DNA of 11,449 nt from Pseudomonadota bacterium (lineage in GTDB: Bacteria > Pseudomonadota > Alphaproteobacteria > Rhodospirillales > Casp-alpha2). The position numbers and the translations under genes are program-made. Positions 1-8,577 of the stretch are shown here, one piece after another. Numbering within the stretch: position 1 is the first letter of the stretch; the number at the start of each line of letters is the position of its first letter. Under the pieces are notes generated by a model, which was not told where the DNA came from, ran no database searches, and worked only from the letters and a program-made list of their open reading frames with translations. Location of the stretch: NCBI GenBank assembly GCA_027620395.1, contig JAQBZY010000014.1, forward strand, positions 1 through 11,449. Direction: 5' to 3'.

Positions 1-1
1 C

Positions 2-85
2 CGCCGCGAGCTTGAACGCCGTGAATTGGCGCGGCGGTTAAAATCGGCGGCGACGGCAGACCGGGATAAGACCCCGGGAGTCTAG
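2..85 (+). CDS. C-terminal end of an unidentified plus-strand gene (partial)
   Basis: Reading plus-strand frame 2 from the window edge gives 27 codons ending in TAG at 83-85. The peptide starts RRELERRELARRLKSA and ends DKTPGV. The strongly charged Arg/Glu/Leu pattern looks like the end of a real protein with a helical tail rather than random out-of-frame sequence, and the other two plus frames are closed by stops within the first 40 bases. The gene would converge on metH with a 14 bp gap, a normal arrangement. The fragment is too short for any family call, and it could still be chance open frame in GC-rich DNA. Confidence 0.35.
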   Translation, partial: RRELERRELARRLKSAATADRDKTPGV

Positions 86-99
86 GTCATGAAATTGGT

Positions 100-3000
100 T
101 CAACGGTTGTAGCCGAGGTTCGGCGCCAACCAACGTTCGACGTCGTCAATCGGCATCTGTTTGCGCGCGGCGTAGGCTTCCACCTGGTCCTTGCCAATCC
201 GGCCGATCCCGAAATAAGCGCTTTCCGGGTGTGCCAGGTAAAAGCCGCTGACCGAGGCGGCTGGTAGCATAGCGAAGCTTTCGGTCAATTCCATGCCGGC
301 ATTCCTGTTGGCGTCCAATAACTCGAACAGGGCTTTCTTCTCGGTGTGGTCGGGGCAGGCAGGATAGCCGGGCGCCGGGCGGATGCCCTGGTACTTTTCG
401 CCAATCAGATCTTCGTTGGTCAATTTCTCGTCCGCCGCATAGCCCCAGAACTCACGCCTAACCCGTTGGTGCATGCGCTCGGCGAAGGCTTCGGCGAAAC
501 GATCGGCCAAGGCCTTGACCATGATCGCCGAATAGTCGTCGCCCGCGGCCTCGAAAGCCTTGGCCCGCGCGTCGGTGCCGATGCCGCCGGTGACGGCGAA
601 GGCGCCAACCCAGTCGGCGATCCGACTATTTTTCGGGGCCACGAAATCGGCCAGACACATGTTGGCGCGGCCTTCCGATTTTGGCATTTGTTGGCGCAGG
701 AAATGCAACGTCGTTATAACGTCCTTCCGGGTTTCATCGCGATAGATTTCGACATCGTCGCCGACGGCATTGGCTGGGAAGAAGCCGATCACGGCCCGGG
801 CCTCAAGCCACTTTTCGCCGACGATCCGTTGCAGCATTGCATCGGCGTCAGCTTTCAGTTCTCGCGCCGCCGCGCCGACTTTCTTGTCTTCGAGGATGCG
901 CGGATAGGTGCCAGCCAGATCCCAGGTCCGGAAGAACGGCGTCCAGTCGAAGTAGGAAACAAGTTCGGCCAGGTCGTAATCGGCGAAGGTCTTGAGGCCC
1001 AGGAAACTCGGCCTAGGCGGCGTCCGGGCGGACCAGTCGACCGGCAACCGGTTGGTCTGCGCATCGGCGAATGGCCGGATATTGCGCCCACCGTCGTTGG
1101 TGTGACGCTCGCGGATGGCTTCGTATTCGGCGGCCGTGTCGGCGACCAGGTCGTCCTTTCGGGTGTCGCTCAAAAGCCGGCTGGCGATACCGACCGCGCG
1201 CGACGCGTCCAAGACGTAAATCGTCGGTGCCTTGTAATTGGGCGCGATCTTGACGGCGGTATGCACCTTCGATGTCGTGGCGCCACCGATCAGGAGCGGG
1301 ATTGTCATCCCGGCGCGTTGCATTTCGCGGGCCACCGTGCACATTTCCTCAAGGCTCGGCGTGATCAGTCCCGAGAGCCCGATGATGTTGGCATTGCGTT
1401 CCTTGGCCGTCTCAATGATCCGGGTGTAGGGCACCATGACGCCTAGATCGATCACCTCGTAACCGTTGCATTGCATGACGACGCCGACGATGTTCTTTCC
1501 GATGTCGTGGACATCGCCCTTGACGGTGGCCATGACGATCCGGCCCTTGGTCTGGCTGGCCGATTTCTCGGCGGCCAGGAATGGCTCAAGGTATCCGACC
1601 GCTTGCTTCATGACCCTGGCCGATTTGACGACTTGCGGCAGGAACATCCGTCCCGATCCGAACAGATCGCCGACCACGTTCATGCCGTCCATCAATGGGC
1701 CCTCGATGACATCGAGCGGCTTCGCTGATTGCGCCCGCGCTTCTTCAGCGTCGGCGACGATGAAATCGGTGATGCCGTGCACAAGCGCGTATTCGAGCCG
1801 CTTTGCGACGCTGGCTTCGCGCCAGGACAAATCTTGCACCTTGCCCTTACCACCGGCCTTGGCGGTATCGGCGACCTCGATCAGGCGCTCGCCGGCATCG
1901 GCGCGGCGGTTGAGGACCACATCCTCAACTCGGTTCCGAAGATCGAGCGGGATATCCTCGTAGATACCAAGCTGGCCGGCGTTGACGATCGCCATGTCGA
2001 GCCCGGCCCTGACGGCGTGGTAGAGGAACACCGAGTGCATGGCCTCGCGGACGCCGTTGTTGCCGCGGAACGAGAATGACATGTTGGAAAGACCGCCCGA
2101 GGTCTTGGTGTACGGTAACTCGGTCTTAATGGCGGTGACGGCGGCAATGTAGTCTTTCGAAAAATTGTCGTGCTCCTTGATGCCGGTGGCGATCGGGAAA
2201 ATGTTCGGATCGAAGATGATGTCTTCCGGTGGAAAGTCGACGACCTCGGTCAATATCTTATAGCAGCGCCGGCAAATCCCGATCATCCGCTCAAAGCTGT
2301 CGGCTTGGCCTTGCTCGTCGAAGTCCATGACTACGACGGCGGCGCCAAGCCGGAGCGCTTCCCGGGCATGCTCGATGAACTCGGCCTCGCCTTCCTTGAG
2401 GCTGATCGAGTTGACGATGCCTTTTCCTTGCAAGCAACGCAGCCCGGCGGCGACGATCTCCCACTTGGAACTGTCGACCATGACCGGCACCCGGGAGATG
2501 TCGGGTTCGGACGCGATCAGGTTCAAGAACGTCCGCATCGCGTCGACGCCTTCGAGCATGGCGTCGTCCATGTTGACGTCGATCACCTGGGCACCGTTCA
2601 GCACCTGTTGGCGGGCGATGTCGAGAGCCTCGCCGTAGGCCCCGTCGCGGACCAGTCCGGCAAACTTGGCCGATCCGGCGACGTTGGTGCGCTCGCCGAT
2701 ATTGACGAAGCCAGTGACGGAATCGAGCCTGAGCCCTTCCAGGCCAGCCAGGCACGTGACATGTGCCGGTGCCTTCGGAGTTCTTGGCGTCACGTTAGAG
2801 ACGGCTTTGGCGATGGCCCGGATGTGATCGGGCGTGGTGCCGCAGCAGCCGCCGACGGCATTGACCAGACCGCTTTCGGCGAACTCGCCGAGATGCCCGG
2901 CCATGTAAGCCGGCGTATCGTCGTAGCCGCCGAAGGCATTGGGAAGGCCGGCGTTCGGATAGACGCTGACGAAGGTCTCGGCGATGTCGGCGACGGCCTT

Positions 3001-3894
3001 GACGTGTGGGCGTAGCGCCTCTGCGCCGAGCGCACAATTAAAGCCGACTAAAAGCGGCCTTGCGTGGCGGACGGAATACCAAAATGCCTCCGGAGTCTGA
3101 CCGGAAAGGGTCCGGCCCGAAGCGTCGGTGATGGTGCCTGAAATCATCACCGGCCAGCGCCGACCGGCTTTCTCGAAATGGCTCAGCAGTGCGTGGATCG
3201 CCGCCTTGACGTTCAAGGTGTCGAACACGGTTTCGAACAGTAAGATATCGACGCCGCCATCGATCAGGCCGGCGATCGCCTCGCCGTAGGCTTCCGAAAG
3301 GGCGTCGAAGCTGACGTTCCTGAAGCCGGGGTCGTCGACTTTGGGCGAGATCGACGCGGTGCGGTTGGTCGGGCCGATGGCGCCGGCAACGAACCGGGGC
3401 CGGTCAGGGGTCTTGGCGGTTGCGGCGTCGGTGGCGGCACGCGCGATGCCGGCGGCGCGGTGATTGAGCTCGTAACAAATCTTCTCAAGGCCGTAGTCGG
3501 CCTGCGATATCCGACTGGCGTTGAAGGTATTGGTGGTCACGATGTCGGCGCCGGCGTCCAGGAACCCGGCATGGATCGCCTCGATCAGGTCGGGCTTGGT
3601 CAGGCACAAAAGATCGTTGTTGCCTTTGAGATCGGACGGCCAGTCGGCGAAACGCTGACCCCGGTAATCAGCTTCGTCTAAATTCGCATCCTGAATCATG
3701 GTCCCCATGGCACCATCGAAAACGACGATGCGTTGGCCGAGAATTTCCTTGAGCGCGGCACTTTGGTCGGCAGCCGGCGTCACTGCCAGATCGCCTGGGC
3801 CGGCGCTCCGGACATCGGCACGGTGAGCGTCGGCCGCCGCCTTCGCGGGGGCCGATGATGGAGCATGAGAATGCGTCGGGCAGGAACAATTCAT
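100..3894 (-). CDS. metH: Cobalamin-dependent methionine synthase MetH
   Basis: MetH transfers the methyl group of 5-methyltetrahydrofolate via cobalamin to homocysteine, giving methionine and tetrahydrofolate in the cytosol. The 1264-residue protein has all four modules in order (residues from the ATG at 3894). The homocysteine domain is at about 50-370, with zinc-ligand cysteines in GFNCALG (C287) and GGCCG (C350, C351). The folate domain is at about 395-650. The cobalamin cap and binding domain are at about 690-910, with DVHDIG supplying the cobalt-ligating His796 and a later SGL and GG pair. The AdoMet reactivation domain is at about 935-1264, with the RPAPGY motif at 1172-1177. All modules are intact, and the length is slightly above E. 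coli MetH (1227). The excess is mostly an N-terminal tail of about 45 residues beginning [10 protein letters not shown], then Ala/Pro-rich. The ATG at 3894 was chosen for its GAGG ribosome site; the frame stays open upstream to 3945, but that would run into metF. It is the last gene of the sahR-metF-metH operon. Confidence 0.97.
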   Translation of the reverse strand: MNCSCPTHSHAPSSAPAKAAADAHRADVRSAGPGDLAVTPAADQSAALKEILGQRIVVFDGAMGTMIQDANLDEADYRGQRFADWPSDLKGNNDLLCLTKPDLIEAIHAGFLDAGADIVTTNTFNASRISQADYGLEKICYELNHRAAGIARAATDAATAKTPDRPRFVAGAIGPTNRTASISPKVDDPGFRNVSFDALSEAYGEAIAGLIDGGVDILLFETVFDTLNVKAAIHALLSHFEKAGRRWPVMISGTITDASGRTLSGQTPEAFWYSVRHARPLLVGFNCALGAEALRPHVKAVADIAETFVSVYPNAGLPNAFGGYDDTPAYMAGHLGEFAESGLVNAVGGCCGTTPDHIRAIAKAVSNVTPRTPKAPAHVTCLAGLEGLRLDSVTGFVNIGERTNVAGSAKFAGLVRDGAYGEALDIARQQVLNGAQVIDVNMDDAMLEGVDAMRTFLNLIASEPDISRVPVMVDSSKWEIVAAGLRCLQGKGIVNSISLKEGEAEFIEHAREALRLGAAVVVMDFDEQGQADSFERMIGICRRCYKILTEVVDFPPEDIIFDPNIFPIATGIKEHDNFSKDYIAAVTAIKTELPYTKTSGGLSNMSFSFRGNNGVREAMHSVFLYHAVRAGLDMAIVNAGQLGIYEDIPLDLRNRVEDVVLNRRADAGERLIEVADTAKAGGKGKVQDLSWREASVAKRLEYALVHGITDFIVADAEEARAQSAKPLDVIEGPLMDGMNVVGDLFGSGRMFLPQVVKSARVMKQAVGYLEPFLAAEKSASQTKGRIVMATVKGDVHDIGKNIVGVVMQCNGYEVIDLGVMVPYTRIIETAKERNANIIGLSGLITPSLEEMCTVAREMQRAGMTIPLLIGGATTSKVHTAVKIAPNYKAPTIYVLDASRAVGIASRLLSDTRKDDLVADTAAEYEAIRERHTNDGGRNIRPFADAQTNRLPVDWSARTPPRPSFLGLKTFADYDLAELVSYFDWTPFFRTWDLAGTYPRILEDKKVGAAARELKADADAMLQRIVGEKWLEARAVIGFFPANAVGDDVEIYRDETRKDVITTLHFLRQQMPKSEGRANMCLADFVAPKNSRIADWVGAFAVTGGIGTDARAKAFEAAGDDYSAIMVKALADRFAEAFAERMHQRVRREFWGYAADEKLTNEDLIGEKYQGIRPAPGYPACPDHTEKKALFELLDANRNAGMELTESFAMLPAASVSGFYLAHPESAYFGIGRIGKDQVEAYAARKQMPIDDVERWLAPNLGYNR

Positions 3895-3901
3895 CTTGGA
3901 A

Positions 3902-3905
3902 CCTC
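3902..3905 (-). promoter_or_regulatory. Ribosome binding site that sets the metH start
   Basis: The minus strand reads GAGG here, with 7 bases to the ATG at 3894-3892. It lies in the 13 bp between the metF stop and metH. It favours this ATG over the upstream in-frame codon at 3945, which lies inside metF. Confidence 0.7.
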
Positions 3906-3907
3906 GT

Positions 3908-4867
3908 TCAGGCGGCCGCGTCGGCGGTGCGCACGCCCATGACATGGCAGATCGCGTAACAAAGATCGGCCTTGTTCATGGTGTAGAAGTGGAAGGCATC
4001 GACGCCACTGGCGTGCAATACCCGGCATTGCTCGGCGGCGACACTGGCGGCGACCAGTTGCCGGGTGATGGGGTCTTCGTCCAAACCCTCGAATAAGTCG
4101 TACATCCAAAGCGGCACCGAAGCGCCGCAGGCGATGGCAAACTTGGCGGTTTGGCGGAAGTTGGTCACCGGCATAATTCCAGGAATCACCGGAATGGTGA
4201 TGCCGGCGGCGCGGACCCGGTCTAGGAACCGAAGGAAAACCTCCGGATTGAAAAAGAACTGCGTGATCGCGCGGGCCGCGCCGGCATCGACCTTGCGTTT
4301 CAGATTGTCGAGATCGTCCGCCGGGCTTTTCGCCTCGGGATGAGTCTCGGGGTAGGCGGCCACTGAAATTTCAAACGGCGCCACCCGCTTTAAGCCGGCG
4401 ACAAGATCGGCGGCAAAGGCGTAGCCGTCCGGGTGCGGCGTGTATGTCCCGGCGCCTTCCGGTGCGTCGCCGCGAAGCGTCACGATGTGGCGGATGCCGG
4501 CGTCCCAATAGCTCTGGGCGACGGCGTCGATATCGGTTTTTGATGCGCCAATGCAGGTCAGGTGCGCCGCCGGTTCCATCTCGGTCTCGCGGCGGATCCT
4601 GACCACGGTCGCATGCGTGCGTTCCCGGGTCGTGCCGCCAGCGCCATAGGTCACCGACACATAGGCCGGCCGCAGCGGCGCCAGACGCTGGATGCTGGCC
4701 CACAAATTCACGACCGCGGCATCGGTCGTCGGGGGGAAAAATTCGAACGACACCGTGACGTCACTGGGTAGCGGCGCCGCGATCATCATCGCCGGCAACG
4801 GCACTCTGCCGTGCTTGGTGACGTTCAATAACGCCGAGGCCAGATTTCTGGTGACGCGGTGAATCAT
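3908..4867 (-). CDS. metF: Methylenetetrahydrofolate reductase MetF
   Basis: MetF is a flavoprotein that reduces 5,10-methylenetetrahydrofolate to 5-methyltetrahydrofolate, the methyl donor for the neighbouring MetH. The protein has 319 residues (E. coli MetF 296). Near the N-terminus is VSFEFFPP, whose Glu (residue 42) is the catalytic acid position. RGDAP holds the conserved Asp (134) near the flavin. [40 protein letters not shown] and the C-terminal FHFYTMN are all typical family blocks of the TIM-barrel fold. The start chosen is the ATG at 4867-4865, which overlaps the regulator's TGA as ATGA, suggesting translational coupling. Upstream in minus orientation there is only a weak GGGA. Alternatives are the codon at 4903 (longer overlap) and two ATGs at 4789 and 4786, which lack a ribosome site but would still keep the whole catalytic core. 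Confidence 0.95.
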   Translation of the reverse strand: MIHRVTRNLASALLNVTKHGRVPLPAMMIAAPLPSDVTVSFEFFPPTTDAAVVNLWASIQRLAPLRPAYVSVTYGAGGTTRERTHATVVRIRRETEMEPAAHLTCIGASKTDIDAVAQSYWDAGIRHIVTLRGDAPEGAGTYTPHPDGYAFAADLVAGLKRVAPFEISVAAYPETHPEAKSPADDLDNLKRKVDAGAARAITQFFFNPEVFLRFLDRVRAAGITIPVIPGIMPVTNFRQTAKFAIACGASVPLWMYDLFEGLDEDPITRQLVAASVAAEQCRVLHASGVDAFHFYTMNKADLCYAICHVMGVRTADAAA

Positions 4868-5811
4868 GCGGATTTCCCGCCGCTCGGTTTTTCGGCCAGC
4901 CATATGGCGACTGTCAGCGGATGTCCGGGCAGGTGTTCGGTGCGAAGCGCGCGCAATCCGGCGCCTTCGGCCATCTTGACAATGTCTGCATCGGCGAAAC
5001 CGAGCCGACGGTGCTGATGGTGCTGGCGGAGTTCCTCATGATCGTGCGGCGCGAAATCGGCGATCAGCAACCGGCCGCCGGGACCAAGCACTCGGGCGGC
5101 CTCGCCGATCGCCGCCGCCGGGTCGTCGACGAAATGCAGTACCTGATGAATGATGGCGGCATCGAAGCCGCCATCCGGGAACGGCAGATTGTAAAGATCG
5201 CCGTGCCGAACGTGGCAATGAGCCAAGCCGGCGATTTCGAAATTGTTGCGGGCCAGCGCCAGCATGTCGCGCGACATATCGATGCCCTCGCCCTGGCCGA
5301 TGCGGTCGGCGAAAAGTTTCAACATTTCGCCGGTGCCGGTGCCGATATCGAGAAGACGATCGACCGGACGTTGGCCAATGATATTCAATAACATCCGGTT
5401 GACGTCGGCCTCATCGACATGCATCGAGCGGAGCCGGGTCCATTCGGCGGCGTTATCGCGGAAATAGGCTTCGGCGGCCAGGGCGCGATCGCGCTTGACG
5501 GCGGCTAGGCGTTCTTGATCGCGGACCAGGGTTGGCGATTCGGTGGCGGCAACGCCGAGCAGGGCGTCGACGACGCCGGCGGCGGGGCCGCTTGGGTCGA
5601 GCCGATAGAATACCCAACTGCCCTCGGGGATGCGGATCAGGGCGCTGGCATCGGTCAGCAGTTTCAAGTGCCGGGAAACCCGGGGCTGGCTCTGGCCGAG
5701 GATGCGGACAAACTCGCTCACCGCCAGATCGCCGCCGGCGCGGCAGAGCTGCACGATCCGAAGCCGGGTCGGTTCGGCAAGCGCCTTGAGGAGTTGCACG
5801 GTGCGGTCCAC
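4864..5811 (-). CDS. sahR: SahR-type regulator: ArsR DNA-binding domain fused to a SAM-methyltransferase-like sensor domain
   Basis: This is the predicted repressor of the operon it begins. Residues 1-90 form an ArsR winged helix with LAEPTRLRIVQLC (11-23) and recognition helix SQPRVSRHLKLL (41-52). Residues about 145-305 form a class I methyltransferase fold with motif I LDIGTGTGEM (154-163), acidic GEGIDMS (174-180), GDLYNLPFPDGGFDA (204-218) and GPGGRLLIADF (243-253). ArsR-family cysteine metal ligands are not evident. The SahR family has exactly this architecture and is known to control SAM-cycle genes, with SAH binding to the methylase-like domain releasing it from DNA; assignment here rests on architecture plus metF/metH context. 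The start is a GTG at 5811-5809 with AGGAG six bases upstream. The stop overlaps the metF ATG. Whether the domain keeps any methyltransferase activity cannot be read from sequence. Confidence 0.88.
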   Translation of the reverse strand: MDRTVQLLKALAEPTRLRIVQLCRAGGDLAVSEFVRILGQSQPRVSRHLKLLTDASALIRIPEGSWVFYRLDPSGPAAGVVDALLGVAATESPTLVRDQERLAAVKRDRALAAEAYFRDNAAEWTRLRSMHVDEADVNRMLLNIIGQRPVDRLLDIGTGTGEMLKLFADRIGQGEGIDMSRDMLALARNNFEIAGLAHCHVRHGDLYNLPFPDGGFDAAIIHQVLHFVDDPAAAIGEAARVLGPGGRLLIADFAPHDHEELRQHHQHRRLGFADADIVKMAEGAGLRALRTEHLPGHPLTVAIWLAEKPSGGKSA

Positions 5812-5817
5812 TGAGGT

Positions 5818-5822
5818 CTCCT
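5818..5822 (-). promoter_or_regulatory. Ribosome binding site for the sahR GTG start
   Basis: The minus strand reads AGGAG followed by six bases and GTG. It is the strongest ribosome site in the operon and supports the unusual start codon. Confidence 0.75.
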
Positions 5823-5833
5823 TTCGATATCCA

Positions 5834-5863
5834 ATAAAAGATATAAAGATATCTTTATGTCAA
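5834..5863 (-). promoter_or_regulatory. Predicted sigma-70-type promoter of the sahR-metF-metH operon
   Basis: On the minus strand there is a perfect -35 hexamer TTGACA at 5863-5858. An 18-base spacer follows, then TTTTAT at 5839-5834, which matches four of six -10 positions. Transcription would begin near 5827, leaving a leader of only about 15 bases. That length excludes a SAM, SAH or cobalamin riboswitch in front of this operon. The exact -10 is uncertain because the whole stretch is AT-rich. Confidence 0.55.
5843..5858. promoter_or_regulatory. Perfect 16-bp palindrome, probable SahR operator
   Basis: ATAAAGATATCTTTAT is identical to its own reverse complement. It lies between and partly over the -35 and -10 of the predicted operon promoter, so a bound repressor would block RNA polymerase. 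The half-sequence AAAGATAT is repeated directly just beside it (5837-5844 and 5845-5852). A further GATATC occurs at 5826-5831, 22 bp from the central GATATC, or about two helical turns. I see no second copy of the full palindrome in the window. The link to SahR is inferred from position and symmetry; I did not match it to a published motif. Confidence 0.65.
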
Positions 5864-6003
5864 GCGAGATTTGCGATTGTGCCCGCGCAAACGCTCCGTT
5901 AACCATCGGGTCATAGAGTTGTATCGGCACGGTGCTTGGGTTGTGGCCGATTTCCAGGGCTTTCGGCCGGTCTACGCCGGTCCTAGCGGCATGGCGAGGG
6001 GGT

Positions 6004-6879
6004 ATGCGGGATGAAATTTACCATGTTCCGCCGGATCGGCCGCATATGAGGCCAAGGCTTCGCTGTGGATATTTACGGCAATTCGCTCGGATGATTATTT
6101 TGCTGGGCGCACTCTCGACGGTTTCGGCCTGCGCGACGGTTCCTCCGCCAGGCAGCGCGTCGGGCCAGGCGGAGTATGAGGAAAATGATCCCATTGAGCC
6201 GCTCAACCGCGCCATCTTCGCCTTCAACCGTGCCCTCGACGATGCCGTTCTGAAACCCTTGGCCCGCGTCTACCGGGACATCTTGCCGATCTGGGCCCGC
6301 GCCCGGGTCGACAATGCGCTAGATAATCTCCGCGCGCCGATCGTCTTTGTGAATAATGTTTTGCAGGGTGAACCGACGCGTGCCCTGACCACGCTGACAC
6401 GATTTATCGTCAATTCGACGGTGGGTCTCGGCGGCGCCAACGACGTCGCCACCGAAATCGGACTTGCCGAACATGACGAGGACTTCGGTCAAACGCTGGC
6501 GGTTTGGGGCGTGGGCGAGGGCGCCTATATCATGCTGCCGGTGTTTGGGCCTTCCAATCCGCGTGATTCGGTCGGCCGGGCGGTCGATTTTCTGACCGAT
6601 CCGTTCTATCACTGGGCATCCAACGCCGACCGCCCGACAGCGATTTATGCCCGCGCCGGAGCTTCAGGCGTGAGCCTCCGGGCCGATCTTCTGGCGGCTA
6701 CGGACGATCTCGAAAAGACCTCCCTTGACTTCTATGCGGCGGTTCGTAGCCTCTACCGCCAACGCCGCGCCGCCGTGATCGGCAATGGTGCGGCGACAGT
6801 AAAATCAATGCCGGAAGCCGATGCGTTTCCAGACTGGCCGACCAGTGAAGGCCCGAAAGAGGTATCAGGGAAGCACTGA
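6004..6879 (+). CDS. mlaA: MlaA (VacJ) family outer-membrane phospholipid lipoprotein
   Basis: MlaA sits in the outer membrane and removes mislocalised phospholipid from the outer leaflet, handing it to periplasmic MlaC. The family blocks are visible: NDPIEPLNRAIFAFNRALD (about residues 61-79), NLRAPIVFVNNVLQGEP, TRFIVNSTVGLGG, EDFGQTLAVWGVGEGAYIMLP and GPSNPRDSVGR (182-192). A lipobox VSAC with Cys43 follows the hydrophobic stretch MIILLGALST. The ATG at 6004 is chosen because GAGG lies four bases upstream. The ATG at 6046 would give a more typical 28-residue signal before the Cys but has no clear ribosome site, and a GTG at 5932 gives an implausibly long leader. The gene diverges from sahR and is followed three bases later by mlaC. 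Confidence 0.92.
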   Translation: MRDEIYHVPPDRPHMRPRLRCGYLRQFARMIILLGALSTVSACATVPPPGSASGQAEYEENDPIEPLNRAIFAFNRALDDAVLKPLARVYRDILPIWARARVDNALDNLRAPIVFVNNVLQGEPTRALTTLTRFIVNSTVGLGGANDVATEIGLAEHDEDFGQTLAVWGVGEGAYIMLPVFGPSNPRDSVGRAVDFLTDPFYHWASNADRPTAIYARAGASGVSLRADLLAATDDLEKTSLDFYAAVRSLYRQRRAAVIGNGAATVKSMPEADAFPDWPTSEGPKEVSGKH

Positions 6880-6882
6880 CAA

Positions 6883-7515
6883 ATGCGGATCACAAAGACA
6901 TTCATGGCGGCGTTGACGGTACTTTTTCTCGTCGGTTCACCTGCGTCGGCAAATCCACTTGAAGACGGTGCGGAGAAGTTCGTCTCGTCCTTGGCCAATG
7001 AGGCGATCACGTCCTTGACCGGGCCGGAAAAATCGCGGGACGAGCGGGTCGCCGAATTTCGCCGGTTGTTTCGAGACCGCTTCGCCGTCGAGGTGATCGG
7101 CCAGTTTACCCTCGGTCGGAATTGGCGTCAGGCGACCGAGGACGAACGCAAGGAATATCTAAAACTGTTCGAGGATCTGATGGTCGCGTCCTACGTCGAC
7201 CGGTTCAATAACTACGCCGGCGAGGGGCTGAAGATCGTCAAAGCCGTTGCCGACGACGATCACCGGGCCACCGTGCACACCGACATCACTCGGCCGAATG
7301 CCGCAGACAGCAAACCTGTCCGCGTGCTGTGGCGGGTCGGCCGGAGCGCCGACACCTACAAGGTCTTGGATGTCGTGGTCGAGGGAGCGTCGATGAGCAT
7401 CACGCTACAGAGTGAGTTTAGTTCGGTCATCAGACAGACCGGCAGCATCGCCGGCCTGCTCGGCGAACTCCGCAAGAAATCTGCGGATATCGAGGCGGCG
7501 GCAAAAACCAACTGA
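6883..7515 (+). CDS. mlaC: MlaC family periplasmic phospholipid-binding protein
   Basis: MlaC (Ttg2D/Tgt2 family) ferries phospholipid between outer-membrane MlaA and the inner-membrane MlaFEDB ABC transporter. The 210-residue protein starts with a Sec signal, a Lys/Arg n-region then AALTVLFLVG, with probable cleavage after ASA (residue 23). The body has the usual helical pattern around FRRLFRDRFAVEVIGQFTLG, WRQATEDERKEYLKLFEDL and YVDRFNNYAGEGL, and a later strand block VRVLWRVGRSADTYKVLDV. The start ATG lies three bases after the mlaA stop, so the two are surely co-transcribed; the nearest purine-rich site, AGGG at 6867-6870, is rather distant. No mlaD, mlaE or mlaF is seen in the window. 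HpnM, a hopanoid-associated protein, belongs to the same superfamily and is a less likely alternative because the partner here is mlaA. Confidence 0.88.
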   Translation: MRITKTFMAALTVLFLVGSPASANPLEDGAEKFVSSLANEAITSLTGPEKSRDERVAEFRRLFRDRFAVEVIGQFTLGRNWRQATEDERKEYLKLFEDLMVASYVDRFNNYAGEGLKIVKAVADDDHRATVHTDITRPNAADSKPVRVLWRVGRSADTYKVLDVVVEGASMSITLQSEFSSVIRQTGSIAGLLGELRKKSADIEAAAKTN

Positions 7516-7540
7516 CCGCACAATCAATGGAATGGATTTA

Positions 7541-8554
7541 ATGCCGACAACCCGAACCACCGTATTGTTTCGGCGCACCCCGGACGGCCTGCCCAAGCTC
7601 GATGACTTCGAGATTGTTAAAGATACCCTGCCGCCGCTCGCCGATGGCCAGATCCTGATCGAAAACCGGTTCCTTTCGCTGGATCCCTATATGCGGATGC
7701 AGATGGGTGGCGGCTGGACCTATAGCGGCACCTCGCTCAAACCCGGCGACGTGATGGTCGGGCGCATCCTGGGCGCCGTGATCGAAACCAAGAATCCTGA
7801 ATACAAGATCGGTGACCATGTGGTCGGCCGGCTTGGTTGGCGGACGCACGCCATCTCGAATGGCAACGACCTCGATTTCAAGATCCAACAGAAGTCGGGC
7901 GTGCCACTCAGCGCCTATCTTGGCGCTTGCGGCTCGAACGGCGTCACCGCTTGGGTCGGGCTCAAGGTGGTCGGGGCCGTTAAGCCGACGGACACCGTTC
8001 TCGTCTCGGCGGCGGCGGGGTCGGTCGGCAGCGCCGTCGGCCAGATCGCCAAGGACATGGGCTGCAAGGCCTATGGGATCGCCGGCGGGGCCGAAAAGTG
8101 CCGGATCGTCAGCGAGGAATTCGGCTTCGACGGCTGCGTCGATTACAAAAGCAACGATTGGCCGGAGCGCCTCCACGCCATGTGCCCGGACGGCTTCGAT
8201 GTCTACTTCGATAATGTCGGTGGCGAGATGCTCGACAACGTCATGGCGCAAATGAAGCGGGACGGTCGGATTCCCGTCTGCGGCGTGCTTTCGGAATACA
8301 ATGCGGCGGGCGAGCCCTACGGCATTCGGAACGGGCGGTTGCTATTCGATAAATCGCTCCGCCTGCAAGGCTTCGTTCTGAACAGCTATCGCGACAAGTG
8401 GGATGAGGCCCGGGCCGAATTGGTTTCCTTGATCGGCGCCGGAAAATTGAAATATCTGGAAACCATTGCTAACGGCATCGACCTTGCGCCCGCCGCCTTC
8501 ATCGGCATGCTTGAGGGCAAGAACCTGGGCAAGCAACTGGTCCGGTTGTCCTGA
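7541..8554 (+). CDS. MDR-family NADP-dependent oxidoreductase (CurA/PTGR-like)
   Basis: This 337-residue protein is a zinc-free medium-chain dehydrogenase/reductase of the group containing E. coli CurA (YncB) and leukotriene B4 12-hydroxydehydrogenase/prostaglandin reductase, which reduce enone double bonds with NADPH. Family marks are LSLDPYMRMQM (45-55), GDVMVGR, GDHVVGRLGW, the nucleotide loop SAAAGSVGSAVGQ (156-168), AGGAEKCR, FDVYFDNVGGEMLD (219-232), RIPVCGVLSEYNA and C-terminal GKNLGKQLVRL. Its natural substrate cannot be read from the sequence. The start is the ATG at 7541, with the ATG at 7532 nearly as good; an upstream extension to 7412 runs inside mlaC and is rejected. It begins 25 bp after mlaC and may be read from the mla transcript. 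A role in lipid transport is not implied. Confidence 0.9.
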   Translation: MPTTRTTVLFRRTPDGLPKLDDFEIVKDTLPPLADGQILIENRFLSLDPYMRMQMGGGWTYSGTSLKPGDVMVGRILGAVIETKNPEYKIGDHVVGRLGWRTHAISNGNDLDFKIQQKSGVPLSAYLGACGSNGVTAWVGLKVVGAVKPTDTVLVSAAAGSVGSAVGQIAKDMGCKAYGIAGGAEKCRIVSEEFGFDGCVDYKSNDWPERLHAMCPDGFDVYFDNVGGEMLDNVMAQMKRDGRIPVCGVLSEYNAAGEPYGIRNGRLLFDKSLRLQGFVLNSYRDKWDEARAELVSLIGAGKLKYLETIANGIDLAPAAFIGMLEGKNLGKQLVRLS

Positions 8555-8577
8555 TCCATGCATCGATAACGCTTCCG

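Noticed and set aside
1..37. Inverted repeat CCGCCGCG / CGCGGCGG with a 21-base loop as a metH terminator
   Set aside because: No T-run follows in the metH direction, and the repeat falls within the plausible coding end of the left-edge gene, where Arg codons explain it.
61..77. CCGGG / CCCGG hairpin downstream of metH as terminator
   Set aside because: The stem is only five pairs and no T-run follows on the minus strand.
346..1446. 366-codon plus-strand open frame opposite metH
   Set aside because: It is antisense to the well-conserved MetH activation and cobalamin regions; long antisense frames are expected in GC-rich DNA and its peptide shows no family features.
2170..3015. 281-codon plus-strand open frame opposite metH
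   Set aside because: It lies wholly over the MetH folate and homocysteine domains on the other strand and has no recognisable protein content.
4868..4903. Longer metF start at 4903
   Set aside because: It would overlap the regulator by 40 bases and has no good ribosome site; the ATGA overlap at 4867 is a common coupling arrangement.
5812..5930. SAM-II, SAH or cobalamin riboswitch before the methionine operon
   Set aside because: The predicted transcript start leaves only about 15 leader bases, and the region is taken up by promoter and palindrome.
5932..6003. mlaA start at the GTG at 5932
   Set aside because: It would put about 66 residues before the lipobox Cys, too long for a lipoprotein signal, and lacks a ribosome site.
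7412..7540. Longer oxidoreductase start at 7412
   Set aside because: The extra residues overlap mlaC in another frame and do not resemble the family N-terminus.
7538..8251. 237-codon minus-strand open frame opposite the oxidoreductase
   Set aside because: It is a mirror of a clear MDR-family coding frame.
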